From positions 90,295,298-90,359,297 of the forward strand of contig NC_045441.1 in NCBI RefSeq assembly GCF_002776525.5: a stretch of 64,000 nt of DNA. Reading direction: 5' to 3'. Positions 39,131 through 51,320 of the stretch are shown one piece after another. The stretch comes from Piliocolobus tephrosceles (Eukaryota > Chordata > Mammalia > Primates > Cercopithecidae). Below the pieces are notes generated by a model. The model was not told where the DNA came from and made no database searches. It worked only from the letters and a program-made list of their open reading frames with translations. How positions within the stretch are numbered: position 1 is the first letter of the stretch; every line of letters begins with the position of its first letter. The translations under genes and the position numbers were made by a program.

Positions 39131-39319
39131 AGGGTGCATTTGGAGTTGAGCGGCAGTAAATGTATTATTGGCATAACATGTTATTGAAAGAAGGATACAA
39201 TTTTTATAAAGTTTTAGGTATTGCTAAGACCCCATCTTGGAGAGTCAGATATTATAGAGGGATAACGAAAGTGAACTGATGTATGTATCAGCATGCTTGT
39301 TACTTAATTCTAGTGCTAC

Positions 39320-39335
39320 CACACACACACACACA
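39320..39335. repeat. (AC)n microsatellite
   Basis: Eight AC units. Short and uninterrupted. Confidence 0.9.
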
Positions 39336-40528
39336 AAGGATTATTTTACATCGCAGACTCTCATGTTCTGCAAGTGCAAATTGAACAAATTGCAGTAAAC
39401 TCACCATTTCAGTACATTGACTGCGTCAATGGTGGTTGGAAGAGTGCTGTACTCAAACTTGCTATTTTATGTAAATATGATTAGTCATTTAAAATGAATA
39501 AATCATTTTTTAATATAGCTACTAATAAGAAAAAAGATTTCACAGTCAAGGAAGAGTTTAGTTGTATATAGTTTCTAACGTATCCTAATTGGCCAAATTA
39601 TCTTAGTTGGCTAATAAACCTGACTCTGAGTAAAGTTCTTCATAATTTCTGTAGTTCCTCAGAAAAACGAAATTGGGGAACATAAGTCATATGAATTAGG
39701 CATTTACCCAGGAGTCATATGTTTAAACATGTTCAAGGACAGGGACTTCTTTAGCATGAAAGTGTCATCCAATTCATCAGCATTTATTTTTTTCATTAGG
39801 TCTAAGGTATGCATGCATGTAAAGCTTTGTAAAGCATTTTAATTAAAGCATGTATCAATTTAATTAGAATAGATCTAAATTAATTGCATTTAAAAATCAA
39901 TACAATTAGATGAAGTTTTTTCTGATTATTGCAAAATGATAAAGGCTGTGAAAGTCATACAAGATTGTTGAATCTGCGTTTGAATTACTTCATATCATTA
40001 CAATAAATTTAAAGAAAACAGCTTTCTATGGAGTTAATTACAGCTGACCTTTTCATTATCATTTTAACATGGACTGGGTAAAATTCTATTACATAAAAAC
40101 TCAAGAAAAACAGTTGTCTTATATAGACCAAGAGAATATGGCATTGAATGAAAATATAAGGAGAAAATAATTGAAAGCACAATTTTCATTAGTGGCACAT
40201 AAATTTTCTGTTAGAAAAAAATTATAACCTCTGGACACCTACTAAAACATATTAAACTAGCACCCAAAAAAACTGTATGTGTAAATTTATTTCTGAAATA
40301 ACATGTAAAAAGAGAATTGACTATCATTGGTTTCCTTCTTGTATTGCTGTGGTGTTTTCTATGTTAAAGCAATATATTATGAGGGCCTAAAAATGACATC
40401 TCCCATTTGAACATTGAAGTACATGAGTGAACTTATGTATCTATTGCATTTTGTGATTTTTAAAAAAGTTTCATTATTTTTAGAGCGTGTCTAATATTTT
40501 GATTTAATATCTCTTTTCTTTTTTTTAG

Positions 40529-40598
40529 CTTCACCATGGGTTGATAATAGTAGAACTCCAAACAAGATTGACCTTTATGATGTACGCAGAAGACCATG
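40529..40598 (+). CDS. CACNA2D1: CACNA2D1 coding exon (about residues 220-243), RRR gabapentin-binding motif
   Basis: The exon starts with CT, completing the Ala codon begun at 23107, and reads SPWVDNSRTPNKIDLYDV then RRRP, ending with TG of a Trp codon. The acceptor is an excellent pyrimidine tract ending ttttttag and the donor is ATG|gtaaga. Length is 70 nt (phase 1 in, phase 2 out), so skipping it alone would shift the frame. The third Arg of the RRR run is R241 of the precursor (R217 of the mature chain), which is known to be essential for gabapentin and pregabalin binding. W223 and Y236 of the same pocket are also here. No internal stop or deviation from the expected peptide is seen. It lies 17.4 kb from the upstream exon and 2.1 kb from the next. 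Confidence 0.97.
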
Positions 40599-42682
40599 GT
40601 AAGAATTTTTAGCTAGCCATGAAAAGATAATATAGGCAAGAAGATAAATATTTGCTAAAAAGTCGAAATCTTTTTATTATTAGGATGAGTATTAACTACT
40701 TATTGAAAGTGATCTGATTTTTAAAAATAAGTAAATATAGGTAAAGGTAAATGAAAATGATGAGTTCAAGTGGGTACTGCTAATTAATATAGTTGAACCT
40801 ACTTATCACATTCATTTCAAATGGACTGCTTTAAGTTTTATATTTAATCTCAGTGCTTCACCTCTTAGCTGGTAGGGATTTCTATGGCAGGGATCCCAGT
40901 TTGCTTGGAGTAGAGTTCCAACAGAGATGAGATACAGTAGGAGATAATTTGCCTCTGGCAGTGAACTAATGAGAATTGGCCCCAAGGTAAAAGCTGCCCC
41001 TAGTTATATACATATAGCTTAGGTTTGATTTTTTTTCCAAAATGAAGTTTTATTTGTTCCTCACTACTGAAGCAACTTGTTCTCCTAACATAAAGCTGGA
41101 AAAATACCAAAAATTTGTTATTGGACTTACTGGAAAACAACTATTTTTGGGTTTTTTAAAACGATTATTTGTGTCTTATTTGCTTTTTAAAAATGTATTT
41201 AATGTGTGACTATTAAGAAATGAGTTCACATATACAGTGTAGTGCTTTGTATCCCACACTTTTCATATCAATAACTTTTGAGTAGATATTCATGAGAAAA
41301 GACACATACCATCATTTGAATGAAGACTGTGTGGTAACTTATTTACGAAATCTTCTATTATTCAACATTTAAGTTATTTCTGACTTTTTTCTAGGGTTCA
41401 GACAAATTGCAAGAGCATAAAGTTTGATTCCAAAGACATGTATTTAGAGGCTTTTAGATGCCCTTTTAAATATCCCAGTAGCAATTTATGTCAACAACAA
41501 CCATGTTTGATAGTGACAATTATTATTAATTTACATATTCTTCCTGTGGAGCCATAGGGCTGTTGAGTGGAGCTAAAAACTAATATATCATCTTGTTTGA
41601 ATTCAGGAATTGGTTGTTTTGGAGGAGACTTAGAAACTGGGTGCCAATCAGTAGAGGCAGACATGTCCTGTCTTCTCCTCTTCCCATTGACCAGCACTAA
41701 GATACTAGGCATCAGCCAGGTTTGCTGTCCATGAAAATTCACCTGCAACTCTGCCACTTTACCTTCTTATCAAGCAAGGGTGCAGGTTATAAACTCCAAC
41801 TGCTTCCTCAACACATAGAACTAATTGTGCTGTATGTTGTCTGAAAACTAACTGGAAAGTTAACTGGCAACCTCCTGAGAAGTTACATTTACAGTGATTG
41901 CTTCAGGGATGGGTAAAATTTGAGGTCAGGTGCAGCCCTTCCTGTTGGAGCAGTCAGGCGCCATTCCAGCAGGTGGCCAGGCAATGTGAGTGCGCTTTTT
42001 GGGTCAGTCATACACAGTCAAGTTGATCTCTCTCCACAACCACTGAACCATCTGTGTAAATCTCTTCTAGAGTCTCTTTAAAATACTGAGATGCTGATTC
42101 CACAGGGTTGAATTTGGAAATTAATATTCTGAACTGATAACCCAGGTGATTCTTAAACACTGTAAAGTTTGAGAGCCTTTGAAATTCTTGGTAATAACAT
42201 CACATATTGCCTAATTTTAATCTCTGTATTGGCCACTTATATTTCTTTTCTGTTGATACTGCTTTTTAATGTTCCTAAACAACTTATCTGTTTTTTGTCC
42301 TTATTTTTTACATTTAAAAATATGACAGTCTATTATTCATTAAAGTGACTTTTAAACCTGTGGTCAACAATTGGAGTTTAGATAATTGTTTTCCCAGGAA
42401 AAATGTTCTTCTCAAAGTTAAAATATAATTCTTCATTTTTTGTTATAAATATCAAAAAATGTTAAATATTATGCTTCTGACATCTCTATTGTTATATTGG
42501 ATATTGCTTTTATCAAACTGACATTGAAGAATATGAAAAGAAAACCATTGTCTGCTTAGATAGAGGTGGGTCTTTGCTTGGGGGAAAAAACCTTGTCTCA
42601 GAGATCAGTAAATATCAATTCAACAAACATCAGTGTTTGATATTTTGGAAGAGAAAAGCATTTATTATGATATTTGTTTCAG
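40599..42682 (+). other. CACNA2D1: CACNA2D1 intron, complete, 2,084 bp
   Basis: Complete GT-AG intron of phase 2. About 41230-41420 resembles a very old antisense L1M end, at low confidence. 41490-42080 is slightly GC-richer and has a short minus-strand open frame (41491-41757) that I could not assign and treat as chance or decayed repeat. A CTCF-core match lies at 41966-41977. The rest shows nothing recognisable. Confidence 0.88.
41966..41977 (+). promoter_or_regulatory. CTCF-core motif match
   Basis: ccagcaggtggc is an exact match to CCASYAGRKGGC, in a locally GC-richer stretch 706 bp upstream of the 42683 exon. Motif evidence only. Confidence 0.35.
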
Positions 42683-42733
42683 GTACATCCAAGGAGCTGC
42701 ATCTCCTAAAGACATGCTTATTCTTGTGGATGT
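42683..42733 (+). CDS. CACNA2D1: CACNA2D1 coding exon (about residues 243-260), entry to the VWA domain and MIDAS Asp
   Basis: This short exon begins with G, completing the Trp codon, and reads YIQGAASPKDMLILVD followed by GT of a Val codon. The acceptor is tttgtttcag and the donor is GT|gtgagt. Length is 51 nt with phase 2 at both ends, so skipping removes 17 residues in frame. It covers the link from the dCache domain into the von Willebrand A domain: the hydrophobic first beta-strand MLILVD ends in D259, the first metal-coordinating residue of the MIDAS motif (D-x-S-x-S). The next two ligands are on the following exon. The MIDAS site is known from family studies to be required for channel trafficking and Cav interaction. 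Confidence 0.97.
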
Positions 42734-42940
42734 GTGAGTAGTTAAATACCACATATTTATATATTGAGAATATGGGAGGATTTGTAGATAACAGTAGTAG
42801 GTTGGGACTAAGAAATGTTTGATAGGTTAAAAAAGAAACAAGGAAAAATTATGTGACTTTTATATTCAGGCAATGAACCCATATCAAGATAATAACAAAA
42901 CAAATTATTTAATTGAAAATAAAGAGAATCTATATGGGTA

Positions 42941-42962
42941 TTAATATTATATATAATATTAA
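42941..42962. repeat. 22-bp perfect AT palindrome
   Basis: ttaatattata followed directly by its reverse complement tataatattaa, 208 bp downstream of the 42733 donor. Confidence 0.9.
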
Positions 42963-42992
42963 ATATGAAATAAATAAGTTAATATTGGAACT

Positions 42993-43160
42993 TGGTTGGG
43001 CATGGTAGCTTCACACCTGTAGTTCTAGCTACTTGGGAGGCTAAGGTGGGAGGATTGCTTGAGCCCAGGAGATCAAGGCTGCAGTGAACCATATTCCTGC
43101 CACTGTATTCCAGCCTGGGTGGCAGAGACAATGTCTCAGAAAAAAAAAAAAAAAAAATCT
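42993..43160 (+). mobile_element. Alu monomer (right-arm or FRAM-like), sense
   Basis: gttgggcatggtagcttcac, ctacttgggaggctaaggtg, gagcccaggagatcaaggct and ccagcctgggtggcagagac end in a long A-tail. Only one monomer is present. Confidence 0.9.
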
Positions 43161-43859
43161 GGGACTTCTAAAAGTGAAATGGTAATATACAAGAAAGAAT
43201 TCCTTGAGTTTTTATATTGGTCTGTTCATTTGTTATAGTGCTACAATCCAAGATATATGTGTATGTTTGCATGTGTACACATTTTCTAATAAGGTTGAAG
43301 ATGCAGAAATTGAAAAGATCATATCCTGCTATGGAGATTTACTTTTTTAAAGAGCAGTAATCAAGGAATTAAACACTAAGTGTAAAATGCTTAGGTTACT
43401 CATGTTTTTCCCCAAGAGAAAAAAATCCTCATGTTTTACCCTGAGAGAAAAAAAAAATTCTTTGTCTCATTGGAAGAAACAAAATCTAGTAATTTGGGGA
43501 CAGCTAAATCCCACAGGCAAGTATTAACATTTGAATTTTCCCCATTTTAAGCTGAAGTAAAACAATTTAATTTAGTTGTCCAAATCCTTATAACCCAGCC
43601 TGAAAAAGAGAAGATAAATGAATTCAACAAATGTAATTTAAATGTTAATTCTTATTTTGTTAAGATGCATTTAAGCCTCATGTTAATTAAATTATAGATC
43701 TCATATGCTAATCCTTGATCTTCTTCTTAAGTAAAATCAATATATTAATGCAATATATTATAATCCCATTGGATGTATAATAATGTCCAGAAATAATGTC
43801 ATTTCAAAATAGAAGCCAAATTTATATCCCAAAATTGAAAATATATATGAAATTGAAAT

Positions 43860-44241
43860 TCTGTTTTTAAAAATTATTTCAACAGAAATGTATTGAGGTG
43901 TTCTTACATACAGTGTAGTAACATAGAAACAAAGATGATTAAGACATAGTTCCTGAGACCAGATGTGGTTACTCATGCCTGTGATCCCATCACTTGGGAG
44001 ACTGAGGCAGGTGGATGGCTTAAGCCCAGGAGTTTGAGACCAGCTTGAGCAACAAAGCAATATCTCATTTCTACAACAAATACAAAAGAAAAACCAGCTG
44101 GGCATGGTGGCACACACCTGTAATTCCAGCTACATTTAGGAGGCTGAAGTGGGAGGCTGCCTGAAGCCAGGAGATGGGGGCTGCAGTGAGTCGTGTTCAT
44201 GCCCTGCACTCCAGCCTGGGCAACAGAGCAAGAGCTTGTCT

Positions 44242-44275
<34 letters not shown>

Positions 44276-44640
44276 CATAGTACCTGATCTCAAAGATAAT
44301 TCAAATGTATTAGGTAAACTAGACCTTAACAAATAACAAAAATAATTGTAGAAATTAATAGATATACAGTATGACATAGCACTAAAGGAATCCATAAGAG
44401 ATAGCAACTTGATTTAATGTGTCAGGAAAGCATTAAGGAGATAAAATTGGGATTGACTCCTCATGGCTCATATTTTCAAACACAAGCATAGGAGGGGAGA
44501 GGAAAGAGAGTGGAATTTCAGGTGGAAGAACTGCCGGAAGTGAAGCTGCACAGGTAAGTCTGGGGACATTTACGGAGGAGGTAGAGGATTGAAAATGCCT
44601 TTGCAAAATTATGACAGTGAGACAAATCTGACATGGTTGA
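43860..44640 (-). mobile_element. L2-like LINE, antisense, split by an Alu
   Basis: tgtattgaggtgttcttaca before the Alu and tacctgatctcaaagataat with catggctcatattttcaaac and gaactgccggaagtgaagc after it follow reverse-complement L2 text. The Alu at 43957-44271 is the younger insertion. Confidence 0.5.
43957..44271 (+). mobile_element. Alu, sense, full length, with target duplication
   Basis: accagatgtggttactcatg through cccagctgggcatggtggc-type right arm, ending in an A-run of about 31 (44243-44273). Duplicated flanks aagacatagt(t/a)cctga at 43941-43956 and 44272-44287 mark the insertion. The long minus-strand open frames across it are Alu frames. Confidence 0.95.
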
Positions 44641-44939
44641 CTCTAGTTTCTAGCTTCACAGGCTGATTGGCTGCTCATTCCTGAATGTGGGCCAAGATAA
44701 CTTTGGGAGAAATTTAGTTTATAGTTTAAATGATAATAGCCCTTCCCTAAAATGAAACTGCCCTTATAAAACCAATGAAAGGCTACCAAATTAGAAGGAT
44801 GAGAGAAACTTGAATTCTACTAAGATGTAGATGTAGTTAAATAATTACTAGCCATTATTCTGGAGGTCACAAGATTTGCAACTTCTCCAATTATTCCTGT
44901 AAATAACATCACTATTACAGAATCTCAGGTGGGATTTTT

Positions 44940-45265
44940 TGAGATATCTTTTGAGGCTGTTGCATTTCTAGCAGATGGTACCACGGGGACCTGTGACTCA
45001 AGCAGTCCTGTGCCCCCCACCAAAAGTGGGCTCGGCACATGTGGGCCATTTTCCACACCCCTGTGATTTCATCTTCAACCAATTAGTAGCACTCATATTC
45101 TAGCCCCTTGCCCACCAAACTGTCTGAAAAATTCCTAACCTCCCTCCGAGCCTTTGATGAGATTGATTTGAGTAATAACACCATCTCCTGTCTGGCATGG
45201 CTGGCCCCGCATCAGGTAAACTCTTTCGTTACTGCAATGCCATGTTCTTTGTTAGTGCAGCAGGC
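44940..45265 (+). mobile_element. solo LTR-like block, probably ERV1
   Basis: acgggga-cctgtgactcaag text is followed by tagccccttgcccaccaaac, gagattgatttgagtaataa and ctctttcgttactgcaatgc. This LTR-type ending, with a decayed poly-A region around gagtaataacacc, fits an ERV1 LTR. No internal genes adjoin. Family and ends are uncertain. Confidence 0.5.
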
Positions 45266-46328
45266 AGGAAGAACCTGTGGTGATTACAGGAAGGAGAGAG
45301 AGAAAATGCCAAAATGAAAGGATTGGAATACAGGGCTACTGAGATTACTGGCTATTTAGTCGGTATCTATGAGCTTTTAAAAGTATTAGGTCAGGATGTG
45401 TTTCCAGAACTTTCACCTGTTAGCATGTGAAGGAGACTAATTGCTGGGTTGAGTGGCTATTACTCTAGCTCAGCACCTTCATAAAATGAAGACTGAGCCA
45501 GAGAGGAGTGAGGGTGAAGTGGGGACCACAGACTTGGAACACTGTTACATGGAATGAATAAGGGAGTTTGCCTGAATGCATAGGAAGGTTGAGAGGGAAG
45601 AACAAATTGGATGACTGAGACATAGACTCTTTGGTACCAAGAACATAAATAGGAATGAAAAATATGTTTGGACGTAATTTGTCATTTTGGACATTCAGTT
45701 GTAGTGGTTCAGCAGGCAGCTCAAAAGATAAAACCAGGAAAGTGTTGGGAGCTAGAAATGTAGAAGTGGGGGTTAGTCGCCTAGAGTTGAGCCAGCCCTG
45801 CACATAGGTGAAGTCACCAAGTATTGTAGAATATGTAGAGAAAAGAAAAACGAAGAATAAATTCTAGAGAATGTTTACTTTAGGATGCAGAACAAGGCAT
45901 TTTCTTTGCAAATCTGTTATCACAATTGTTATGTGGATTTATAATTACTGTTTTAATCAAGTCAAACAATGGGCTCCCTGGAGCAATGACTATGTCTATG
46001 AATCTCTATACGCCTCTCTTCTAACTTGGCTATAACAGAACTGGCATTTAATACACATTCCTGAATGACTGACTATACCATCAGCATCCATATTTTTTTT
46101 GAATTGTCACTTAACATGGAATTTTGATAATTTCAGTTAGAAATGCACATGTACTGATATTGGGAGGAAAGAAAGGCAGGATTTCTTATAATTTCCACTT
46201 CTATCAAAAAATGTGACTTTTTAAACCTCAAGGGCAAAATTATTATTTAAATAATATCTAAAAGATCTAGCGTCAGTACATACTTTATCTTTCCTTATGA
46301 TGTTCTTGGTTAAATAAATGATGAATAA

Positions 46329-46469
<141 letters not shown>

Positions 46470-47904
46470 TGACTGCATTTTCCTGAATTAAATTTGGAGT
46501 TTCTATCTTCTCCTGACTTTAGGTACTTTATACTTTTATCTTATAGAGGCTGAGACATTTCTGATATATTGCAAGACTATCTTACTGACCTGTCCTATCT
46601 TAGTGACTGATCCTCTTATAATTCTATGCCAGGATCCTTTTTGAGTTTCTAAGAATTTACCCCTGGGTAAAGTAATTGAAGTAATGACTGTAAAAATAAA
46701 GAAGCATTCCACATATCCTCCTTCACTCAGAGGAGCTTAAGTAGGTAATATGAGCCCCTTTACTCACAGACACCATTGAAACTACTAGAAAAATGCAACT
46801 TGGCAGTATGATTATAGGGCAGTTTTCTATTCATTATCATCCTCATTTCACCTTGGACACATATCTATAATGTATTGTGTTTTTATAGTATGTTTTTCTT
46901 GTTAGCATAAAAACCAATAGATATTTGAATGTGTTCTTATTAAAGTCTTCTCAGAACCATCATAGAGCCTCCTACTCATAGCAAGAAAGTACTGAACTGT
47001 GAAGCAAATGAAATAAAACAAACAAATGTTACCGCGTCTCATTTTAATTCATAGAATTTATGCAAAATATTTCATGGCCATTTTCTGGAGGATATATTTA
47101 CATTTGAGGTAAATATATTCATGGAGATGTGAAGAGGAGGAGTTTGTGGTAAGGTTATTTTGTATTGAAAATGGATCTATCTCTGAAATGACTTGGGAGG
47201 AAGAAGTTAAAGCAGCTGGTCTGAAATTGATTTACTCACTAAGAGGGACTAGAAATACGAAGGCAGGAGACCTTGTTTAATCCTTTTCCACCTGAAGCTC
47301 CAGGTAACTAGATTATTGATATTTTCTAAGAGGAAGAGAATTTATCCCTGAAATGTTTTTGGTGGTATATCGCAGCCTAAGAGTAGGTATGGTAAAACAT
47401 GATACCTATGAGGCAAGGTTCTTGGCAAAACTCTCTCACAGGTGATAGAATTCTCTGGGGAAATGCTCCAGCTGGGAGAGCTGGGAAGCCCTCCTTCATG
47501 TGCGGTCTCTATCTACTTCATCTGAACCTTCAGAAGTCCTTTAGCTTGTCTGTATTCTCCACATTATTTATTAAAACTTGCTACTGCGTAAGATCTGATT
47601 CATTTAAGTCTGATTTTACAATCTCTCTAACCCTGTGTGTCAGCTCACTATGTATTTCAACAGAATACAAACAAGTAAAATGTAATACTTGATCTCTCAA
47701 ATAAGATTATCAGGAAAGATAGTTATTTGGCTTTATTTGTATATTAACATATATTTCATAACAAACCATGAGGATAGTTCTTTAAAAAAAATACTATTTA
47801 TGGCATAGTAAAAGAGAAAATCTTAAATCCAGCGCAGATTTGACATGTCTAGGTGAAATTTATATAAAAGTAGCAGATATTCAATGTGGTGAATGTCTTA
47901 TTCT

Positions 47905-50900
47905 GACTTCTTCGAGAAACTGAACTTCACTTGTAGATTCAAATATAAATAGTGTATTTGGGTGGTGATCACAGAAAACACCACTACTTAAATCAGGCAG
48001 TGGATGGAAGGAAACAATGACAGAATCTTACTTTAATTTAAAAGAACTTAATTCTCTGAGGAATTCTGGAAGCCATACGTAATATTCACTTCAGAGTTAA
48101 CTTGCCCTAAATCCAAAGGAGCTGAGGTTTTAGGTAGCTGACTTCCCTATGTGTGGGAAAAACAGACTGGCCACAAGAGGGAGTACTGAAACAAAAAGTT
48201 GTAGGTGCTGGTAGTTAGAAGCCTGGTCCAGGATCCAATCTATCCGGTCAGTGATTCTTAAAGATGGAGACTGGTCACAATCTTTAAATAAACAAACATG
48301 GAACATCGGGATGGTGGGCTTCTCGAGTTAGAACCAAGCATAGACTTCATACTCATCTTTTCTTTTCTCTAATACCTTTCCTAACTTCCCTGCAGCCTTG
48401 GCCAACTCCTGTGCTGGTGGCTTACCTGATAGTACGAACCAGACTCTTACCCCTGGGCCCTATGAATCCATGGTTTCTGTCCCCATTCAAATGGTGGTTT
48501 CTGCAGTTGTCCATTCACAGTTATCTCCAACCACAGACATGCTTGAACGAATCCTGAGTTCCCTCTCACTATTATATAGCAGCAACCCTCGTGATATTCC
48601 TCTTGTCAACTGGAACCCTGCCAGTAGCATCACTTTTTTTTTTTTTTCTTGTTGGTCTACTGGCATGAGAATTGCAGCATATTCGGATAGTAGCTCTAGA
48701 TTTAGGTTTAGTTAAATTCTTTCTGGGACCCTGGTAGGAGCACTGCATTACCTGCCCATTTACCCCAACACATATACACTTGGAAAGCAGAACATTTATT
48801 TCAGTGGAGCCTGAAGTCTCAGTGACAAGAAGTACACCTTTCCCAAGTGGATCACTTTTAATTACAGTAAGAGGGGATTTTCGTAGTTCACCCCCTTGGT
48901 TTTCATACTTATACATTCTACATTTTAGGGGCAAAGCCAGGGGGTGGAGGAGAAAATTGATATGTAGCATTTGCCAATTTTCATGATGTAAATATTCCCA
49001 CTATGACCAATTTTAAGCTACCAATGTGGGGTTAACTGGCTTTTACGTTTCATGAAAATTTCAACCATTTTTTTTTTTTAAATTAGCAGTTACAAGCTGG
49101 CTTCAGCACATAGCACCGTGGTTCAAAATACATATTGCATCTTGAAGACAACATCCCAAATCAGATCGTCATCTGTAAGCTGGAACCTTAGTTGAACCTT
49201 GAGAGGAGACTGTCCCAATGTTATCAGGCTGGCAGCCTCTAGTGATGCAACATATGGTAGACCCTGTGAGTCCTGTGGTCATGTGCTTATTATTGGACTC
49301 CCTTTACTATAACATGTGTTGCTTAATTTGAGATGTTATTCAGTATCCCACGATAAATCAGGCAGTATTTGTGGACCTGAGGATTAGTGATATTTAATGA
49401 CACCCCATCTGTGAACAAGAACGGGGAACCCATAACTGGAATTTATATCCATAATAGAAAAAACAAATTTTACTCCTTCTCCAAGGGGGTAAAATGCTGG
49501 TTGCTTTCTTTAAGAAGTAGTACTATACTGAAGACTCGGCATCACGCTATTCTCATGGGTTGGTTATTTACCAGTGGCATCAAACTGGATGAGAGAGACC
49601 CATGCTTTTAGGCCCCTGTATATCCTCCCTCTCTATTATCCAGCTCCTCCATTCATGGGCCTATTTTGCAAGCAGTACAGTTGTCACATACAGAGCTGGA
49701 TGATCTCCAGTGGACAGGTCATCTTATCTACCCAATTGTTAAGTGTCTTTTCTGTGACAAATGTTCTCTAGCTAACATTAATGCAAAACCAAGACATCGT
49801 TATGCTTCATGCCTGCTTCCATAGGTCCATCTTCATGTTACTTCTCCAAAACTCTGTATAAGGAACATCTTCTAATCTTGATCCTTTTAGGACTTTGGAC
49901 AACCAGCCATGCCATTTATAACTGTATAGGAGTACATGAGTTTTCTAATTGTAGGTTACTTATTTTCCACAACAATATTGATGGCCAGTTGTATTTTGCT
50001 TCAATATCCCTAAACATCCATTCCTTGGCATATTATCTCAGTATCTTCTGGTTCATATTAGGCAGATCCTGAAACTTTTTTGTCAAATATCTTCTTTTTT
50101 GTTTTCCTGGAGTAGAGACTGTACTTTTCAAGGTGGGCCATGTTGATACTTGGCCTTTTTGTTGCCTAAAGCCATTAGATGAGATATGATCAGATCATGA
50201 GGAGAGTATGCATCATCTTTTACGGTCTCTAGGAACACAGAAGCTACTACCCTCTAACTAAGGGTCACAGGTTACTTTTGCCTATCCAGAGGGTATAGGG
50301 GAATCCAGAATTTTATCTTCTCAAGTGCATCCACTTAGATATCCTCATCCTAGTACAAAGGGTGCCTCTCCTTGCCTATTGATGTTCTAACTTTTGCACA
50401 GAAAGCTGCCAAGGTTGTGAATGCAGCATATTTTATAATTCTGAGATCTTCAAAAGAAAATTCTGAGCCAACTTTCTAGCACATACTGACCTTCCCAAAA
50501 TGGGAAATGAGAATCTTTTAATTAGTTGCCACATAGGTTTTCTGGCTTTCTTACTTTGCCCTTAGTTGATAGTTGACTGACATAAGGCTATCATTTTCTT
50601 CAGTGAAATTCAACAACCAGCCAACTCATTGTTTTATGATTACTATTGTCCCCATATCTCTCAAACGCTAGGTGCATCCCCATTAATCTGTATTTTATTC
50701 TGATCGCTGCAGATGAAAATCTTAGCAATTGTGTTGCCACAGCATCTGAGGAGTTTTCTGACTTCAGTGATGACTGTACACCCAGGTACCAATAGAGTCT
50801 TTGTTTTTACTTGTTTATGGCTCTTATTTACTATAAAAAGATCATTTTCTTTGTCAACTACACTCTGAGGTTTTGTTTAGGAAATGATTCAATTCTGGAA

Positions 50901-51320
50901 TCCCATTCTGAGGGTCTTCTTACTAAGAACACTGGTGGTATCTGCTTAGATTGAGTTTCTCCAGAATAGTCACTGAGACAAGGATTCAAGTTTAAATGGT
51001 TTATTTGGAAAGTAACTCTAGGAAAGACTGTTAGAGAAATGTGGGAATTAAAACAAGGCAGAGAATTAATAAATAATTAGTCTTTGAACAAGTTTCCATT
51101 GTGAGTAAGCAGAGCTTATATCTTTAGGAACGAGTATAGATTTCATGAATTAGAGCTATCCCTTTCAAGGGGAAAAATGTGCTGGAGTATATAAAGTTGA
51201 TGACTGTTCCCAAGTAATGTTAATTCTCGGGCATTCCCAGACCATCATGCTCAGGAGCAGAGGGCTCCCTGCAATCTCAGGCAGTTAAAAGTTGGGTTGA
51301 CATGAATGGAAAAATGTATG
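47905..51320 (-). mobile_element. antisense ERVL-type provirus remnant, internally deleted, with dUTPase-like segment
   Basis: The region reads on the minus strand as decayed ERVL-class endogenous retrovirus. The clearest part is the 132-residue minus-strand frame at 48572-48970, whose middle (about residues 33-48) aligns with the dUTPase-like domain that ERVL elements carry after integrase. Similarity continues in broken frames to about 48400. Related LTR-like blocks seem to flank it: about 50941-51320 and about 47905-48230 share a gattcaa...taaat...tatttgg pattern. It is too short for a complete element and many frames are broken, so no function is expected. Orientation is opposite to CACNA2D1, as is common for intronic retroviral fossils. 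The subfamily (LTR16- or MLT2-related) is not resolved. Confidence 0.6.
50806..50868 (+). repeat. 63-nt exact direct repeat, copy 1
   Basis: Identical to 52005-52067 (offset 1,199 bp), same strand, including tggctcttatttactataaa and gtcaactacactctga. It lies within the ERVL remnant near its LTR junction and is not a recognised repeat. Confidence 0.95.

Larger units (their letters stand above)
23108..40528 (+). other. CACNA2D1: CACNA2D1 intron, complete, 17,421 bp
   Basis: Complete GT-AG intron between the 132-nt and 70-nt exons, of the phase 1 class. It contains a solo LTR, a palindromic MITE-like element, MIR fragments, three full-length Alus, a young L1 end, an older antisense L1 end and two old L1M-like tracts. 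I recognise nothing in about 23400-25150, 29070-31890, 32190-32510, 33850-34130, 34870-36100, 36660-38400 and 39140-40500, apart from the hairpin at 24560-24613 and the exon-like segment at 36105-36195. Confidence 0.9.

Noticed and set aside
38732..39187. Cluster of four short open frames on both strands
   Set aside because: They lie in an old L1M-like tract, with frames overlapping in all directions and none resembling a known protein.
41386..41450. Very strong acceptor-like tract ctgacttttttctag followed by possible exon
   Set aside because: No open frame consistent with CACNA2D1 and no nearby convincing donor. The area resembles an old antisense L1M end.
43758..44407. 119- and 144-residue minus-strand open frames
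   Set aside because: They run through an antisense reading of an Alu and its A-tail. No independent gene evidence.
48398..48715. 105-residue plus-strand open frame
   Set aside because: It lies antisense to the ERVL remnant and has no recognisable features. The retroviral reading is on the minus strand.
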